From Clostridium thailandense (lineage in GTDB: Bacteria; Bacillota; Clostridia; Clostridiales; Clostridiaceae), in assembly GCF_019207025.1 (NCBI RefSeq), contig NZ_JAEEGC010000007.1:62001-126000 (forward strand): 64,000 nt of DNA, read 5' to 3'. Of this stretch, positions 42,613 to 51,969 are shown in pieces (within the stretch, counting starts at the first letter, position 1; each line of letters begins with the position of its first letter). The notes below the pieces were generated by a model, which saw only the letters and a list, made by a program, of their open reading frames with translations, made no database searches and was not told the origin of the DNA. Position numbers and translations under genes: made by a program.

Positions 42613-44484
42613 GTGAATAATTTGAATGAGAAAGAATTATTAGAACTTATAGAAAATGATGAGAGTGCTGAACTTGAATGTAAAAAATCAGAAAAAGAAC
42701 TCCCTAATGACTTATGGAAAACTTATTCTGCATTTGCTAATACAAGTGGCGGCATAATTTTGCTCGGTATTGAGCAGAAAGGTTATAACTTTTTTGTAAA
42801 AGGGGTTAACGAAGTTTCAAAAATATTAAGAGATTTTTGGAGTGTAATAAATAATATAAACAAAGTAAGTTCAAATATATTAAGAGACGATGATGTTGAA
42901 GTAATAAATATTAGCGGAAAAGATGTAATAAAAATCTATATCCCAAGAGCACACCGAAGGCAGAAACCTATATATCTAGGACAGAATCCAATTGTAGGTA
43001 CGTATAGGCGTAATTTTGATGGAGATTATAGATGCAATGATTCAGAAGTCAAAAGAATGCTGGCAGATCAATCAGATTTTTCACAGGATGAGAAAATATT
43101 AAAAAACTATACATTAGAAGATTTAAATAAAGAGTCTCTAGAAAAGTATAGAAACAGATTTAGTGTTCTAAAACCATCACATCCTTGGACTACTTTAGAC
43201 AATAAGGAATTTCTTAATAGGATTGGAGCATGGGGAAAGGACAGAGACAATAATATTGAGGGATTAACAATTGCAGGTTTATTGATGTTCGGAAATGAAT
43301 GGGATATAACTAAGGAAGTCCCTGAATATTTTCTTGATTATAGAGAAAAAAATGATAACGCATCTCAAATTAGGTGGGAAGATAGAGTAACTTCACAAGA
43401 TGGGACTTGGAGTGGAAATATATTTGATTTTTATTTTAAAGTTATAAATAAGATAACCTCAGATATTAATATTCCATTTAAACTTAAAGGTATTGTAAGA
43501 GAGGATGATACATCAGTGCATAAGGCACTTCGTGAGGCGCTTGCTAATGCTCTAATACATGCTGATTATTTTGGACAACGAGGAATAGTGGTTGAGAAAC
43601 ATAAAGATTATTTCAAGTTTTTAAATCCTGGAGAATTGAGAGTTTCTCTTAAGTAAGCAATTAGAGGCGGTGTGAGTGACCCAAGAAATAAAAATATATT
43701 TAAGATGTTTTCATTAATTGGAATTGGTGAGAGAGCAGGGTCTGGAATAGAGAATATCTACAAAGTGTGGGATGAGCAAAGCTGGAGAAAACCAGAAATA
43801 ATAGAAACCTTTCAACCAGATAGAATTACAATGGTTCTTAGAACAATATCTCTTTTACCAGAAAAGAGTCTTATATTTTTAAAAAGTATAATTGGAAATG
43901 AATTTAATAATTTATTAAAGGATGAAGTAGTGGCACTTGTAGCAGCACATCAAGAAGAGCAAATAACTAATGCAAGATTACAAATATTAATAAACAAAAA
44001 TTCTATTGAAGCTAACAAAATATTAAGTATGCTTATAGATAAAAATTTATTAGAAGCAGAAGGACAGGGAAGAGGTACAAGATATTTATTATCAGATAAA
44101 TTTAATTTAACTCCATACATAGATGATAACTCCATAAATAATATACAGAACTCCATAAATAGTAATGCTAACTCCATAATTAATAATGAAGACTCCATAA
44201 ATAATGATGAAAGTTTATATGATAAATTAAGTGATATTGCAAAGTTAGCAATAAATAAAAAAAGACTGGATGTTAACACTATGGATAATATTATAGTAGA
44301 GATGTGTAGAGTAAAACCAATGGAATTAAAAGAATTGTCGAAGCTATTAAATAGAAACGATGTAGGATTAAGAAACAATTATTTAAATAGATTGGTAAAA
44401 GAAAATAGATTAAAACTATTGTATCCAGGACAAATAAATCACCCCAAGCAGGCATATTTGACAAATATAGATGCAGAAAGTTAA
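42613..44484 (+). pseudogene. AlbA_2 (Schlafen-like) regulator with one in-frame stop
   Basis: An AlbA_2/ATP-binding regulator with C-terminal winged helix. The 5' part (to 43653) has ELLELIENDESAELECKKSE and GGIILLGIEQKGYNFFVKGV, then LREALANALIHADYFGQRGI. It stops at TAA (43654-43656) in ELRVSLK-stop-AIRGGVSDPRN, after which the same frame runs on to 44484 without a break. One base change (CAA to TAA) explains it. The 3' part has a 21-bp repeat linker and a second HTH. It is either inactive, expressed as two pieces or read through. The 3' half is duplicated at 52489-53005. Confidence 0.8.
44128..44211 (+). repeat. Four 21-bp tandem repeats in the AlbA_2 linker
   Basis: Units of the type AACTCCATAAATAATATACAG start at 44128, 44149, 44170 and 44191 and encode (N/D)SI(N/I)-based heptads. 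They are in frame and may vary in number by slippage. The copy at 52489-53005 has the same four. Confidence 0.9.
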
Positions 44485-44505
44485 AATTAAAAAATTCATC
44501 AAATG

Positions 44506-44752
44506 TAATTACGTAATCAACGAAGTTATGAAAATATAAATGGTGGAAGGATTAAAACCTTCCACCATTCTTCCACCAAGCCGTGAAATTATACTATATT
44601 CTATTTAAATATATAAAAACACGGCGGGTTTTTTTAATCTCTACAATTTTAATAATTTCATTAATTTAAGCCTTATAGAATAATCTATTTTAATATAGAA
44701 AGTTATATTAAAATAATATTGTAAGACAAACTGCCCATGTGGAATGTGTGGC
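44506..44752 (+). repeat. Right-end repeat, copy A, ending in att site 2
   Basis: About 247 bp, beginning at a palindrome ATTACGTAAT and ending in the 26-bp att core (44727-44752, identical to 13616-13641). It holds a 12-bp hairpin GGTGGAAGG/CCTTCCACC (44539-44569) and a second TTCCACC site. Related copies lie at 47050-47290 and 53027-53262. The stretch 44753-45049 shows no gene. Confidence 0.85.
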
Positions 44753-45049
44753 GCTGTTGGTTAAGTAAAATCAAGGGTTAAAGGAAATTTAAATAATAAA
44801 AAGTAGCAAATTACTATGAATTTACTATCAATGAAAATGAATTCTTAGTAATTATTTTTTGATACTAAACTTTCAAATGTATTCACAATATCATGCTAAC
44901 ATCAGTTATTTCAGAAGTGTTTATATTTTAAGAATATATGTATTATGATAATGAGTACAAAGTGATTTATTTTGGTAGTCAGATTTTTATGCTTGTAGAT
45001 TTAGTATATAATTATTTATAAGATATTTAGTGAATTTGGAGGCGGCAGT

Positions 45050-45271
45050 ATGGCAGATATAAAATATGAAATAAAAGAAACTATAGGAGCTCTTTCAGAA
45101 TCGTCAAAAGGTTGGAAGAAAGAATTAAACCTAATAAGTTGGAATGATAAAGAGCCTAAGTTTGATATTAGAGATTGGGATCCAGAGTATAATAAGATGG
45201 GTAAGGGAGTAACTTTAACAAATGATGAGTTAAAGAAGTTAAGAGATGTTTTAAATGAGATGGAACTGTAA
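45050..45271 (+). CDS. YdbC/PC4-family ssDNA-binding protein
   Basis: A 73-residue PC4/YdbC-like protein: it begins MADIKYEIKETIGALSESSK and has WKKELNLISWNDKEPKFDIR followed by DWDPEYNKMGKGVTLTNDEL, the family signature. Members bind single-stranded DNA or RNA as dimers. It is the first gene of the small second unit at 44.75-47.3 kb. The ribosome site is GGAGG. Confidence 0.85.
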   Translation: MADIKYEIKETIGALSESSKGWKKELNLISWNDKEPKFDIRDWDPEYNKMGKGVTLTNDELKKLRDVLNEMEL

Positions 45272-45338
45272 GATTATAAATTAAAGCAAAATTAGATAAT
45301 TAATCATAGCTTTTAAGGGTATAATGGAAGACGTTTAA

Positions 45339-45545
45339 TGTGATGGTTATGTGACTGGATAAGAATAGAACAGCTGTAATTTTATGTGACGGGTATGTGA
45401 CTGTAATGCTGGATTTCATACTGCTATTTGTGATAAATCTAGTGTTTTCAATGGTTTAAGTAAATAAGGTTATGTGATTGGATAAAAAAATAGCAAAATG
45501 ATATACTAGTTTTATAAAAAAATTTATGTGACGGGTATGTGACTG
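45339..45545 (+). repeat. Seven TATGTGAC-type direct repeats before the AlbA_2 gene
   Basis: TATGTGA followed by (C/T)(G/T)GG-like ends occurs at about 45339 (ATGTGATGG), 45348, 45382, 45393, 45470, 45524 and 45535. Two close pairs share TTATGTGACGGGTATGTGAC. The distribution resembles operator iterons of an autoregulator or a replication element. The next gene starts at 45579. Confidence 0.7.
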
Positions 45546-45578
45546 AGTATTATAAACTACTATGGTGGAGGGATAACT

Positions 45579-47033
45579 TTGAATAATGATGAATTTGTCA
45601 GGCTGCTTAAACAGCTTACAGCATTAGAATTAGAAACGGAATGGGTTGAGTTTAAAGAAAACAATTATGAACCTGAATTGATAGGGGAATATATATCTGC
45701 ATTATCAAATTCAGCTTGTATTCATGATAGAGAAGTTGGTTATTTAGTATTTGGTGTTGAAGATAAAAAGCATGATATAGTTGGAACTAAATTCAAACCT
45801 AAAGAATATAAAATTGGGAATCAAGAATTGGAGAATTGGTTAGCAACTCAATTATCTCCAAGGATAGACTTTAGAATTTATGAAGTTGAATATGAATCAA
45901 AAAACATAGTAATATTTGAAATAGATGCAGCATTTAATACGCCGGTTGCTTTTAAAAACAATCATTTCATAAGAGTTGGAAGCTATAAACATGACTTAAA
46001 CAAGTTCCCTGAGAAGGCGAGAAAGATATGGATGAAGACGTTAACTAAATCTTTTGAAGATGGGATTGCAATGGAATATATTTCTGCTGATGAAGTAATT
46101 AAAAATATTGATTATCCAAATTATTTTGAAATGATGAATCTGCCATTACCTGATAACAAGCAAGCCATAATTGACAAACTTAAAGAAGAACAGATTATTC
46201 TTAGAAATTCAGATCAATATGATATTACAAATTTAGGTGCTATTTTATTTGCTAAAAACTTAAAAAATTTTCGAAGATTATCCCGTAAGACTGTAAGAGT
46301 TATATTATACTCAGGAAAGGATAGATTGGAAACACAAAAGGAGTAGGAATTTATAAGAGGGTATGCAGTAGTTTTTGAAGATATAATTAATTATATAGAA
46401 GATAGACTTCCTTCAAATGAAGTAATAGAGAAAGCACTGAGAAAAGAAGTCAAAATGTATCCTAATATAGCAATAAGAGAATTAGCTGCTAATGCTTTAA
46501 TTCATCAGGATTTTATGGAAGTTGGATCAGGACCTATGATAGAAATATTCTGTGATAGGATAGAAATAAGTAATCCAGGGCAGCCGCTTATAAGTGTATT
46601 AAGATTAATAGATCATTCACCTCAATCGAGAAATGAAAAATTAGCATCACTTATGAGAAGAATGAAAATTTGTGAAGAAAGAGGCAGTGGCATAGATAAG
46701 GTAGTTAACTCTGTGGAGGCATATCAACTTCCAGCACCGGATTTTATAGTTCAGGAAAATGCTTTTAGAATTATTTTATATGCTCATAAGGAATTTAAAG
46801 ATATGGAGAAAAAGGATAAAATAAGAGCCTGTTATCAGCATTGCTGTTTAAAGTATGTAGCTAATGAACTCATGACTAACAAATCTTTAAGAGAGCGATT
46901 TAATATTTCGGAAAAGAATTATTCAATGGTATCCAGAGTAATTACAGATACAATTGAAGATGAGTTGATAAAAGTGTATGACCCTGAAAATAAATCCAAT
47001 AGAATGGCAAAGTATATACCAATTTGGGCTTAA
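45579..47033 (+). pseudogene. Second AlbA_2 ATP-binding regulator with one in-frame stop
   Basis: An AlbA_2 domain (LELETEWVEFKENNYEPELI, VGYLVFGVEDKKHDIVGTKF, FKNNHFIRVGSYKH) followed by HATPase-like and winged-helix parts (IAIRELAANALIHQDF, RIEISNPGQP, RMKICEERGSGIDKVV). The frame is intact except for TAG at 46344-46346 (TQKE-stop-EFIRGYAVVFED). Without it the protein would be about 484 residues. The segment 46455-47033 could start anew at an ATG. It is likely inactive unless the stop is suppressed. Confidence 0.8.
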
Positions 47034-47049
47034 AAAAGGTTGTTAAATA

Positions 47050-47290
47050 TAATTACGTAATCAACGAAGTTATGAAAATATAATATGGTGGAAGGATTAA
47101 AACTTTCCACCATTTTTCCACTAACCCCTGAAACTATATTATATTTTATTTAGATATAGAAAAACACGGCTGGTTTTTTTAATCTTTACAATTTTAATAA
47201 TTTCATTAATTTAAGCCTTATAGAATAATCTATTTTAATATAAAAAGTTATATTAAAATAATAATGTAAGACAAACTGCCCACGTGGAGA
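47050..47290 (+). repeat. Right-end repeat, copy B, ending in att site 3
   Basis: About 241 bp matching 44506-44752. It ends in a diverged att core at 47272-47290 (CAAACTGCCCACGTGGAGA). Here the following codons read QTAHVETVVKLVKK then stop (47272-47316), matching a natural RlmD C-terminus, so this is probably the original chromosomal rlmD end (attR). Confidence 0.8.
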
Positions 47291-47318
47291 CAGTTGTTAA
47301 GTTAGTTAAGAAATAGGA

Positions 47319-47350
47319 TTATAGCAAAGGCTTTGAAGGCTTTGCTATAA
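47319..47350 (+). terminator. Hairpin after the original rlmD end
   Basis: TTATAGCAAAG (47319-47329) pairs with CTTTGCTATAA (47340-47350). It is 3 bases after the stop at 47314-47316 and was probably the native rlmD terminator; no strong T run follows. Confidence 0.6.
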
Positions 47351-47372
47351 AATTTCATAGTATGTTTTATGT

Positions 47373-47404
47373 TCCCTCAGACTTAGGTTTGAGGGGATTT
47401 TTTC
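47373..47404 (+). terminator. Intrinsic terminator
   Basis: CCCTCA (47374-47379) pairs with TGAGGG (47390-47395), followed by a run of T. Confidence 0.75.
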
Positions 47405-47574
47405 TTGAGGTGGTAGGTAAAAGTCTAACTATTTTTGGAAAATAAGAAATTGTTTTAAAACACATCGGTGGAATATATGGTAAATATTTGTAAAAGAATG
47501 TATAATTGTAGTAAAGGCTAGATTACTGCCTAGATAGTGCGCTTTTTATTGTTTAAAAAGGAGTGTACAATCAA

Positions 47575-47721
47575 ATTAAAGAATTAAAATTAAAGTATGG
47601 GTGTAATCCAAATCAAAAACTAGCTAGAATTTTTAGGTAGGACGGCGAACTTCCTATAAAAGTTTTGAATGGAAATCCTAGGTATAAAGTTAGTATTTAT
47701 AAAAAATGGATAAAGCTTTGA
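47575..47721 (+). pseudogene. AICAR-formyltransferase-like gene fragment
   Basis: The frame reads IKELKLKYGCNPNQKLARIF, then R-stop-DGELPIKVLNGNPRYKVSIY. This matches the start of the clostridial phosphoribosylaminoimidazole-carboxamide formyltransferase-like protein (KYGCNPNQKPARIF, GELPIKVLNG). The start codon is ATT after AAGGAG, a stop is at residue 22, and the rest is missing after about 48 codons. It is an inactive remnant. Confidence 0.65.
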
Positions 47722-47749
47722 TATAAATGATATTTTAGGGGGACTTTAT

Positions 47750-48514
47750 ATGAAATTTAAAGTTGTTATAGTTATATCTATGTTTTTATTATTTGCATCA
47801 GGATGTTCTAACAAAGATGAATTAAATAGTCTTATGAAACCTCCAAAGTTATCAGCTTCACAGTCACAAATTTCAGAAATTATGGGTAAATTCATACCTA
47901 AAAACGTAAGATTAATTATCCCATCTTATGGTGAAAATCAAAAATCAATTGAATATATAGATATTGATGGTGATAAAAAAGACGAAGCAATTATTTTTTT
48001 AAAAGAAGAAGGAAAGCAATCATATGATTCTAAAATAGGATTCCTTATATTAAAACAAATAAAAGATAAGTGGACTAATGAAGCATATATAAGTGAATAC
48101 GGTAATTTCATTGAATCGGTAACTTTTAAAGATGTTGATGGGGACAGGAAAAATGAAATTATTCTAGACTATAAGATGGAAGGGAGTTCTATTGAGAATA
48201 TTGGTATTTACAAAGAGAATGAAAGTGGTTTCAAAAAAATATTTTCAGCACCTTGTTCCAATTTCATTTTAGAGGATTTAGATATGGATGGAACAATGGA
48301 ATTGATAGTATTTAATGATGAAAAATGTACATTATACAAGGCTGATAAGCAAGGATTAAGTGAAAAAGATGAGGCTGATTTTCTTGTTTTTAAAGGATGT
48401 TCTATAGTTGTACAGGCAGTTAATAAAAGCTCTAAAGCAATTTTAGTAAAATCAGAAAGTTTTTCTAAAGAGATTATGGTAAAAGATAATAAGCTGCAGA
48501 TTATAGAAAACTAA
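47750..48514 (+). CDS. Lipoprotein ahead of a two-component system
   Basis: A 254-residue secreted lipoprotein. The signal is hydrophobic (VVIVISMFLLFASGC) with lipobox ASGC; a short linker precedes repeats of the form YIDIDGDKKDEAIIFL, FKDVDGDRKNEIILDY and LEDLDMDGTMELIVFN, a VCBS/FG-GAP-type integrin-like repeat that binds calcium. It lies 26 bases before a response regulator gene, so it may be a sensor or target of that system. The ribosome site is GGGGGGA. Confidence 0.82.
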   Translation: MKFKVVIVISMFLLFASGCSNKDELNSLMKPPKLSASQSQISEIMGKFIPKNVRLIIPSYGENQKSIEYIDIDGDKKDEAIIFLKEEGKQSYDSKIGFLILKQIKDKWTNEAYISEYGNFIESVTFKDVDGDRKNEIILDYKMEGSSIENIGIYKENESGFKKIFSAPCSNFILEDLDMDGTMELIVFNDEKCTLYKADKQGLSEKDEADFLVFKGCSIVVQAVNKSSKAILVKSESFSKEIMVKDNKLQIIEN

Positions 48515-48540
48515 AGGAAATTTTAAAAAAGGAGTAGATT

Positions 48541-49236
48541 ATGAAACGTGTATTAATTGTAGAGGATGAAGAAGATATAAGAGACTTCATAGTAATTAAT
48601 TTAAAAAGAGCAGGATTTGAAGTAGTTGAAGCTGAAAGTGGAGAAGAGGCACTAGCCATTATACAAAATGAAAAAAATTTAGACATTATGCTTTTAGATA
48701 TTATGCTTCCGGGCATTGATGGTTATAAAGTTTTAAAAAAGACTAGGGAAAATAATTCTTCAATCGGAATCATAATGCTTACGGCTAAAAGTCAAGAAAT
48801 TGATAAAGTAGCAGGACTCACCTATGGAGCAGATGATTATATTGTTAAGCCTTTTAGTCCAATGGAGTTAATTGCTAGGATAGATGCTATTTTAAGAAGA
48901 ATAAATAATGAAAACAATATAGAAAATAAAAAGATATTAACTTCGGGAATATTTAAACTAGATCTGGAAGCTAAAAGATTTTTCAAAGAAGATAAAGAAA
49001 TTGAGCTTACACAAACAGAATTTTTATTGATAGAACTTTTTTTGAAAAATGAAGGGAAAGTCTTAAGTAGAAATGAAATTCTAGATAGTGTTTGGGGCAG
49101 CGACCATTTTGGTGATATAAAAATTGTAGATGTAAATATGAGAAGAGTAAGGCAAAAAGTAGAAAATGATTCTTCTTCACCAGAATATATCAATACAGTA
49201 AGGGGCTTTGGTTATAAGTGGGGAAAGGATAAGTAA
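48541..49236 (+). CDS. OmpR-type response regulator
   Basis: A 231-residue response regulator. The receiver domain has LIVEDEEDIRDF (acidic pocket), MLLDIMLPGIDG (phospho-acceptor Asp) and LTAKSQEIDK...VKPF (Thr, Lys). A C-terminal winged helix (about 130-231) shows LTQTEFLLIELFLKN and INTVRGFGYKWG. It is followed 2 bases later by its histidine kinase, so one operon. The ribosome site is AAAGGAG. Confidence 0.95.
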   Translation: MKRVLIVEDEEDIRDFIVINLKRAGFEVVEAESGEEALAIIQNEKNLDIMLLDIMLPGIDGYKVLKKTRENNSSIGIIMLTAKSQEIDKVAGLTYGADDYIVKPFSPMELIARIDAILRRINNENNIENKKILTSGIFKLDLEAKRFFKEDKEIELTQTEFLLIELFLKNEGKVLSRNEILDSVWGSDHFGDIKIVDVNMRRVRQKVENDSSSPEYINTVRGFGYKWGKDK

Positions 49237-49238
49237 AG

Positions 49239-50630
49239 ATGAAAGGAATTAAAAAGAGATTATTTTTAAATTACTTAATCGGTGTTTGCTTAGTACTTTT
49301 TTCTGTTGAATTAATTTTTATGATATCTATAAAAAATTATTATTATAAATCAGTAGAACAAAGTCTTAATGAAAAAGCTGAATCTTCAGCTACATTTTAT
49401 AATCAATATTTAAACAAAAATTATGCTAATCTTAGTGACTCATTAGCACCACTTGTTGAAAATAATACTGAACAGCAAAATGTAGAAATTCAAATTATAG
49501 ATAAAAAAGGCAATGTTCTTTTAAGTAGTGAAATAGTATCGGCTGAAAAAATACAAACGAATGATTTTCAGAAAGCACTTAAAGGTGAAGTATCAACTTG
49601 GACAGGTAATAACATTGACACTAATGAAAAAGTTATGTCTGCATCAAGTGCAATTAAGGATTTAGATTCCAATACAATAGCAGTTATAAGAGTTGTTACA
49701 TCTTTAGAAGATGTGAATAACCTTATTTTAAAGTATTTATTTTTATCAATGACTTTATTAATTGTAATTTTAATTTGTATTTTTATATCAAGCACTATTT
49801 TAAGTAAAACAATTGTTGAACCTGTAAAAGAAGTTAATGATATAGCACGTAAGATGTCAAAAGGGCAATTTAATGAAAGGATAAACAAACATTATAATGA
49901 TGAAATTGGAGAACTTTCAGATACTTTAAATTATATGGCTTCAGAAATTTTGAAAGCAGAGGAGACGAAAAATGGTTTTATATCTTCTGTTTCCCATGAA
50001 TTAAGGACTCCGCTTACAGCTATAAAAGGGTGGGGAGAAACAATTCTTACTGGAAGTTTTGAAGATAAAGAAGAAATTGAAAAAGGGTTAAAAGTAATAT
50101 TAAGAGAAACGGATAGGCTAAAAAATATGGTAGATGAACTTTTAGACTTCTCAAAATTAGAAGGCAATACGCTGGTTTTGAATATGGAAAAAACTGATAT
50201 AAAAGAAGAGATAGAAGAAATATTAAGATTATATGATGGAAGGGCAAAAAAAGAAAGAATTTCTCTTCAGTCAAAATTTACAGAAAATATCCCAGAGCTT
50301 TCAGTAGACAGAAATAGATTTAAACAAGTAATTATTAATATTTTAGATAATGCTATGAAGTTTTCACCGAAAGATTCAAACATACTAATAAATGTTTCTA
50401 CTTTAGAAAATGAGCTGATTATTGAAATAATAGATAATGGCTATGGAATAGCTAAAGAAGATCTTCCGAAAATTAAGGATAAGTTTTTTAAAGGTAATTC
50501 AAAAAAATCTGGTAGTGGCATAGGTTTAGCTGTTTGTGATAAAATTATAAAATTACATGGGGGCAGCTTAGAGCTAAAAAGTGAGTTAAATAAAGGAACT
50601 AATGTAATAATTAAATTGAGGATAAATTAA
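49239..50630 (+). CDS. Sensor histidine kinase
   Basis: A 463-residue membrane histidine kinase. TM1 at about 8-30 and TM2 at about 167-187 frame an extracytoplasmic sensor region; HAMP follows (about 188-240). HisKA has SSVSHELRTPLTAIKGWGET with the phospho-His near residue 253; HATPase_c has IINILDNAMKF (N box), IDNGYGIAKEDL (G1) and KSGSGIGLAVC (G2). It pairs with 48541-49236. The stimulus is unknown; the adjacent lipoproteins hint at a cell-surface signal. Confidence 0.93.
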   Translation: MKGIKKRLFLNYLIGVCLVLFSVELIFMISIKNYYYKSVEQSLNEKAESSATFYNQYLNKNYANLSDSLAPLVENNTEQQNVEIQIIDKKGNVLLSSEIVSAEKIQTNDFQKALKGEVSTWTGNNIDTNEKVMSASSAIKDLDSNTIAVIRVVTSLEDVNNLILKYLFLSMTLLIVILICIFISSTILSKTIVEPVKEVNDIARKMSKGQFNERINKHYNDEIGELSDTLNYMASEILKAEETKNGFISSVSHELRTPLTAIKGWGETILTGSFEDKEEIEKGLKVILRETDRLKNMVDELLDFSKLEGNTLVLNMEKTDIKEEIEEILRLYDGRAKKERISLQSKFTENIPELSVDRNRFKQVIINILDNAMKFSPKDSNILINVSTLENELIIEIIDNGYGIAKEDLPKIKDKFFKGNSKKSGSGIGLAVCDKIIKLHGGSLELKSELNKGTNVIIKLRIN

Positions 50631-50642
50631 ATAGGTGAAAGA

Positions 50643-50680
50643 AAATAATAGGCTAGCATACTGGTTTATTATTTTTTTTG
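50643..50680 (+). terminator. Weak terminator after histidine kinase
   Basis: AATAATA (about 50644-50650) pairs with TATTATT (about 50667-50673), followed by T8. The stem is all A-T. Confidence 0.45.
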
Positions 50681-50826
50681 TGAATAACAGAAAATAAACA
50701 TTTTGTTACCTAATTGTAACTATAAAGTATACTAAATGTAATTAATAAGTTAAGAAAATTATGTATAATAATATTACAAAGTGATTTCAAGTTGTTTTTA
50801 TAAATATGAAAGGAATGAATATTATA

Positions 50827-51933
50827 ATGAATATTATAATGAAAAGAAGAGTAATAACAATAGCTTTACTTTTAAGTTTGACAGCTATTTTAGGAGGGTG
50901 TAATGAAAGTAAAGATGTGGTAAATAATGAAAAATACACAAGCTCACCATCTAACACTGCTGCTAAGGTAAGTACTAACGAAAACAATGCTAGTACACAA
51001 ACTAAGAGTTCAACTATTTTGACAATGACTGAATTATTAAATAAATTGCAAGGTGAATGGTATAATTTAAATGATGAAAAATCCATTAAAGAAAATGGTA
51101 TGCATCGTTCGATAATGATTGAGAAAAAGGGAAATGATTATAGACTAATAGACATTTTTCCAGATACAGCTCTCTCATACAAAGTAAGTAGTATACAATA
51201 TCTTGGAAATAATAATTCATATTTAATTATAACTCATAATGGAGACGATAAGAAAAATATTAGCTTTACATTTAATATAAGCGATGATTTTAAAAGTATA
51301 AATATTACTTCTGATTATGATAAAAATGTTAAGTATGTTAAGGCCACTGATGAGATTAAACAATATGTACAAATGCTTCAATTAGTAGGAACTTATAAGG
51401 ATGGTCAAGATAAAGAATATGTTTTTAAAGATGGAGGTATTGCTGCATGGCCAAATAAAACATTTAAGTTCTCAGTTTCATTCATAGAAAAGCTTTCTCC
51501 AAATTCATCACCTGGGAAAGCAGTATATAATTATATAATAGTAAATGATAATAATGGAAAAGAGACTATGAGATATCTTTATGAGATTGTTGGTAATAAA
51601 CTTGCTATATATAAAACAACATTAGATAAAGAAAATAACTATATAAAGGGTGCGCTGGTTGTAACTTTAACAAAGTCTAATGGAACAACAGATTTAATTC
51701 AAAAGGCAATTGATATTGTAGGTAAAAAATATAATGCGGTTGCAGACTATAAAGCTGAAAATGGAAATATGTTGTACAAATCAGATATAGGTGAAATTTC
51801 CTTTGATTGCTCAGGTCCAGATAAAACAAATAAATATAGAGTTCGTATATTTAAAGAAAATACCAGTAGTTCAGATATATTTAAGGAATTCAAAGTAGAT
51901 GTTATAAGTGGAAGTGCTCAGGAGATTAAATAA
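50827..51933 (+). CDS. Lipoprotein of unknown function
   Basis: A lipoprotein with signal MKRRVITIALLLSLTAILGG, then Cys (lipobox LGGC), and a Ser/Thr/Asn-rich linker (NESKDVVNNEKYTSSPSNTA). The body (about residues 70-360) is beta-rich and not recognised. Start is unclear: ATGs at 50806, 50815, 50827 and 50839 are in frame; AGGA at 50811-50814 suits 50827. A duplicated ATGAATATTATA makes the two last starts look alike. It may be the target of the nearby two-component system. Confidence 0.72.
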   Translation: MNIIMKRRVITIALLLSLTAILGGCNESKDVVNNEKYTSSPSNTAAKVSTNENNASTQTKSSTILTMTELLNKLQGEWYNLNDEKSIKENGMHRSIMIEKKGNDYRLIDIFPDTALSYKVSSIQYLGNNNSYLIITHNGDDKKNISFTFNISDDFKSINITSDYDKNVKYVKATDEIKQYVQMLQLVGTYKDGQDKEYVFKDGGIAAWPNKTFKFSVSFIEKLSPNSSPGKAVYNYIIVNDNNGKETMRYLYEIVGNKLAIYKTTLDKENNYIKGALVVTLTKSNGTTDLIQKAIDIVGKKYNAVADYKAENGNMLYKSDIGEISFDCSGPDKTNKYRVRIFKENTSSSDIFKEFKVDVISGSAQEIK

Positions 51934-51969
51934 AGTTTTTTATAGGATCATATTGAAGTGGTGTTCAAT

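Noticed and set aside
43950-44378. Long minus-strand frame opposite the AlbA_2 linker (and its twin at 52384-52899)
   Set aside because: It mirrors the repeat-rich coding strand and is duplicated only because that strand is; there is no ribosome site or recognised protein.
13744-44752. Complete prophage
   Set aside because: Integrase, switch, replication and amidase genes are present, but no terminase, portal, capsid, tail or holin-lysin set of a full phage was found.
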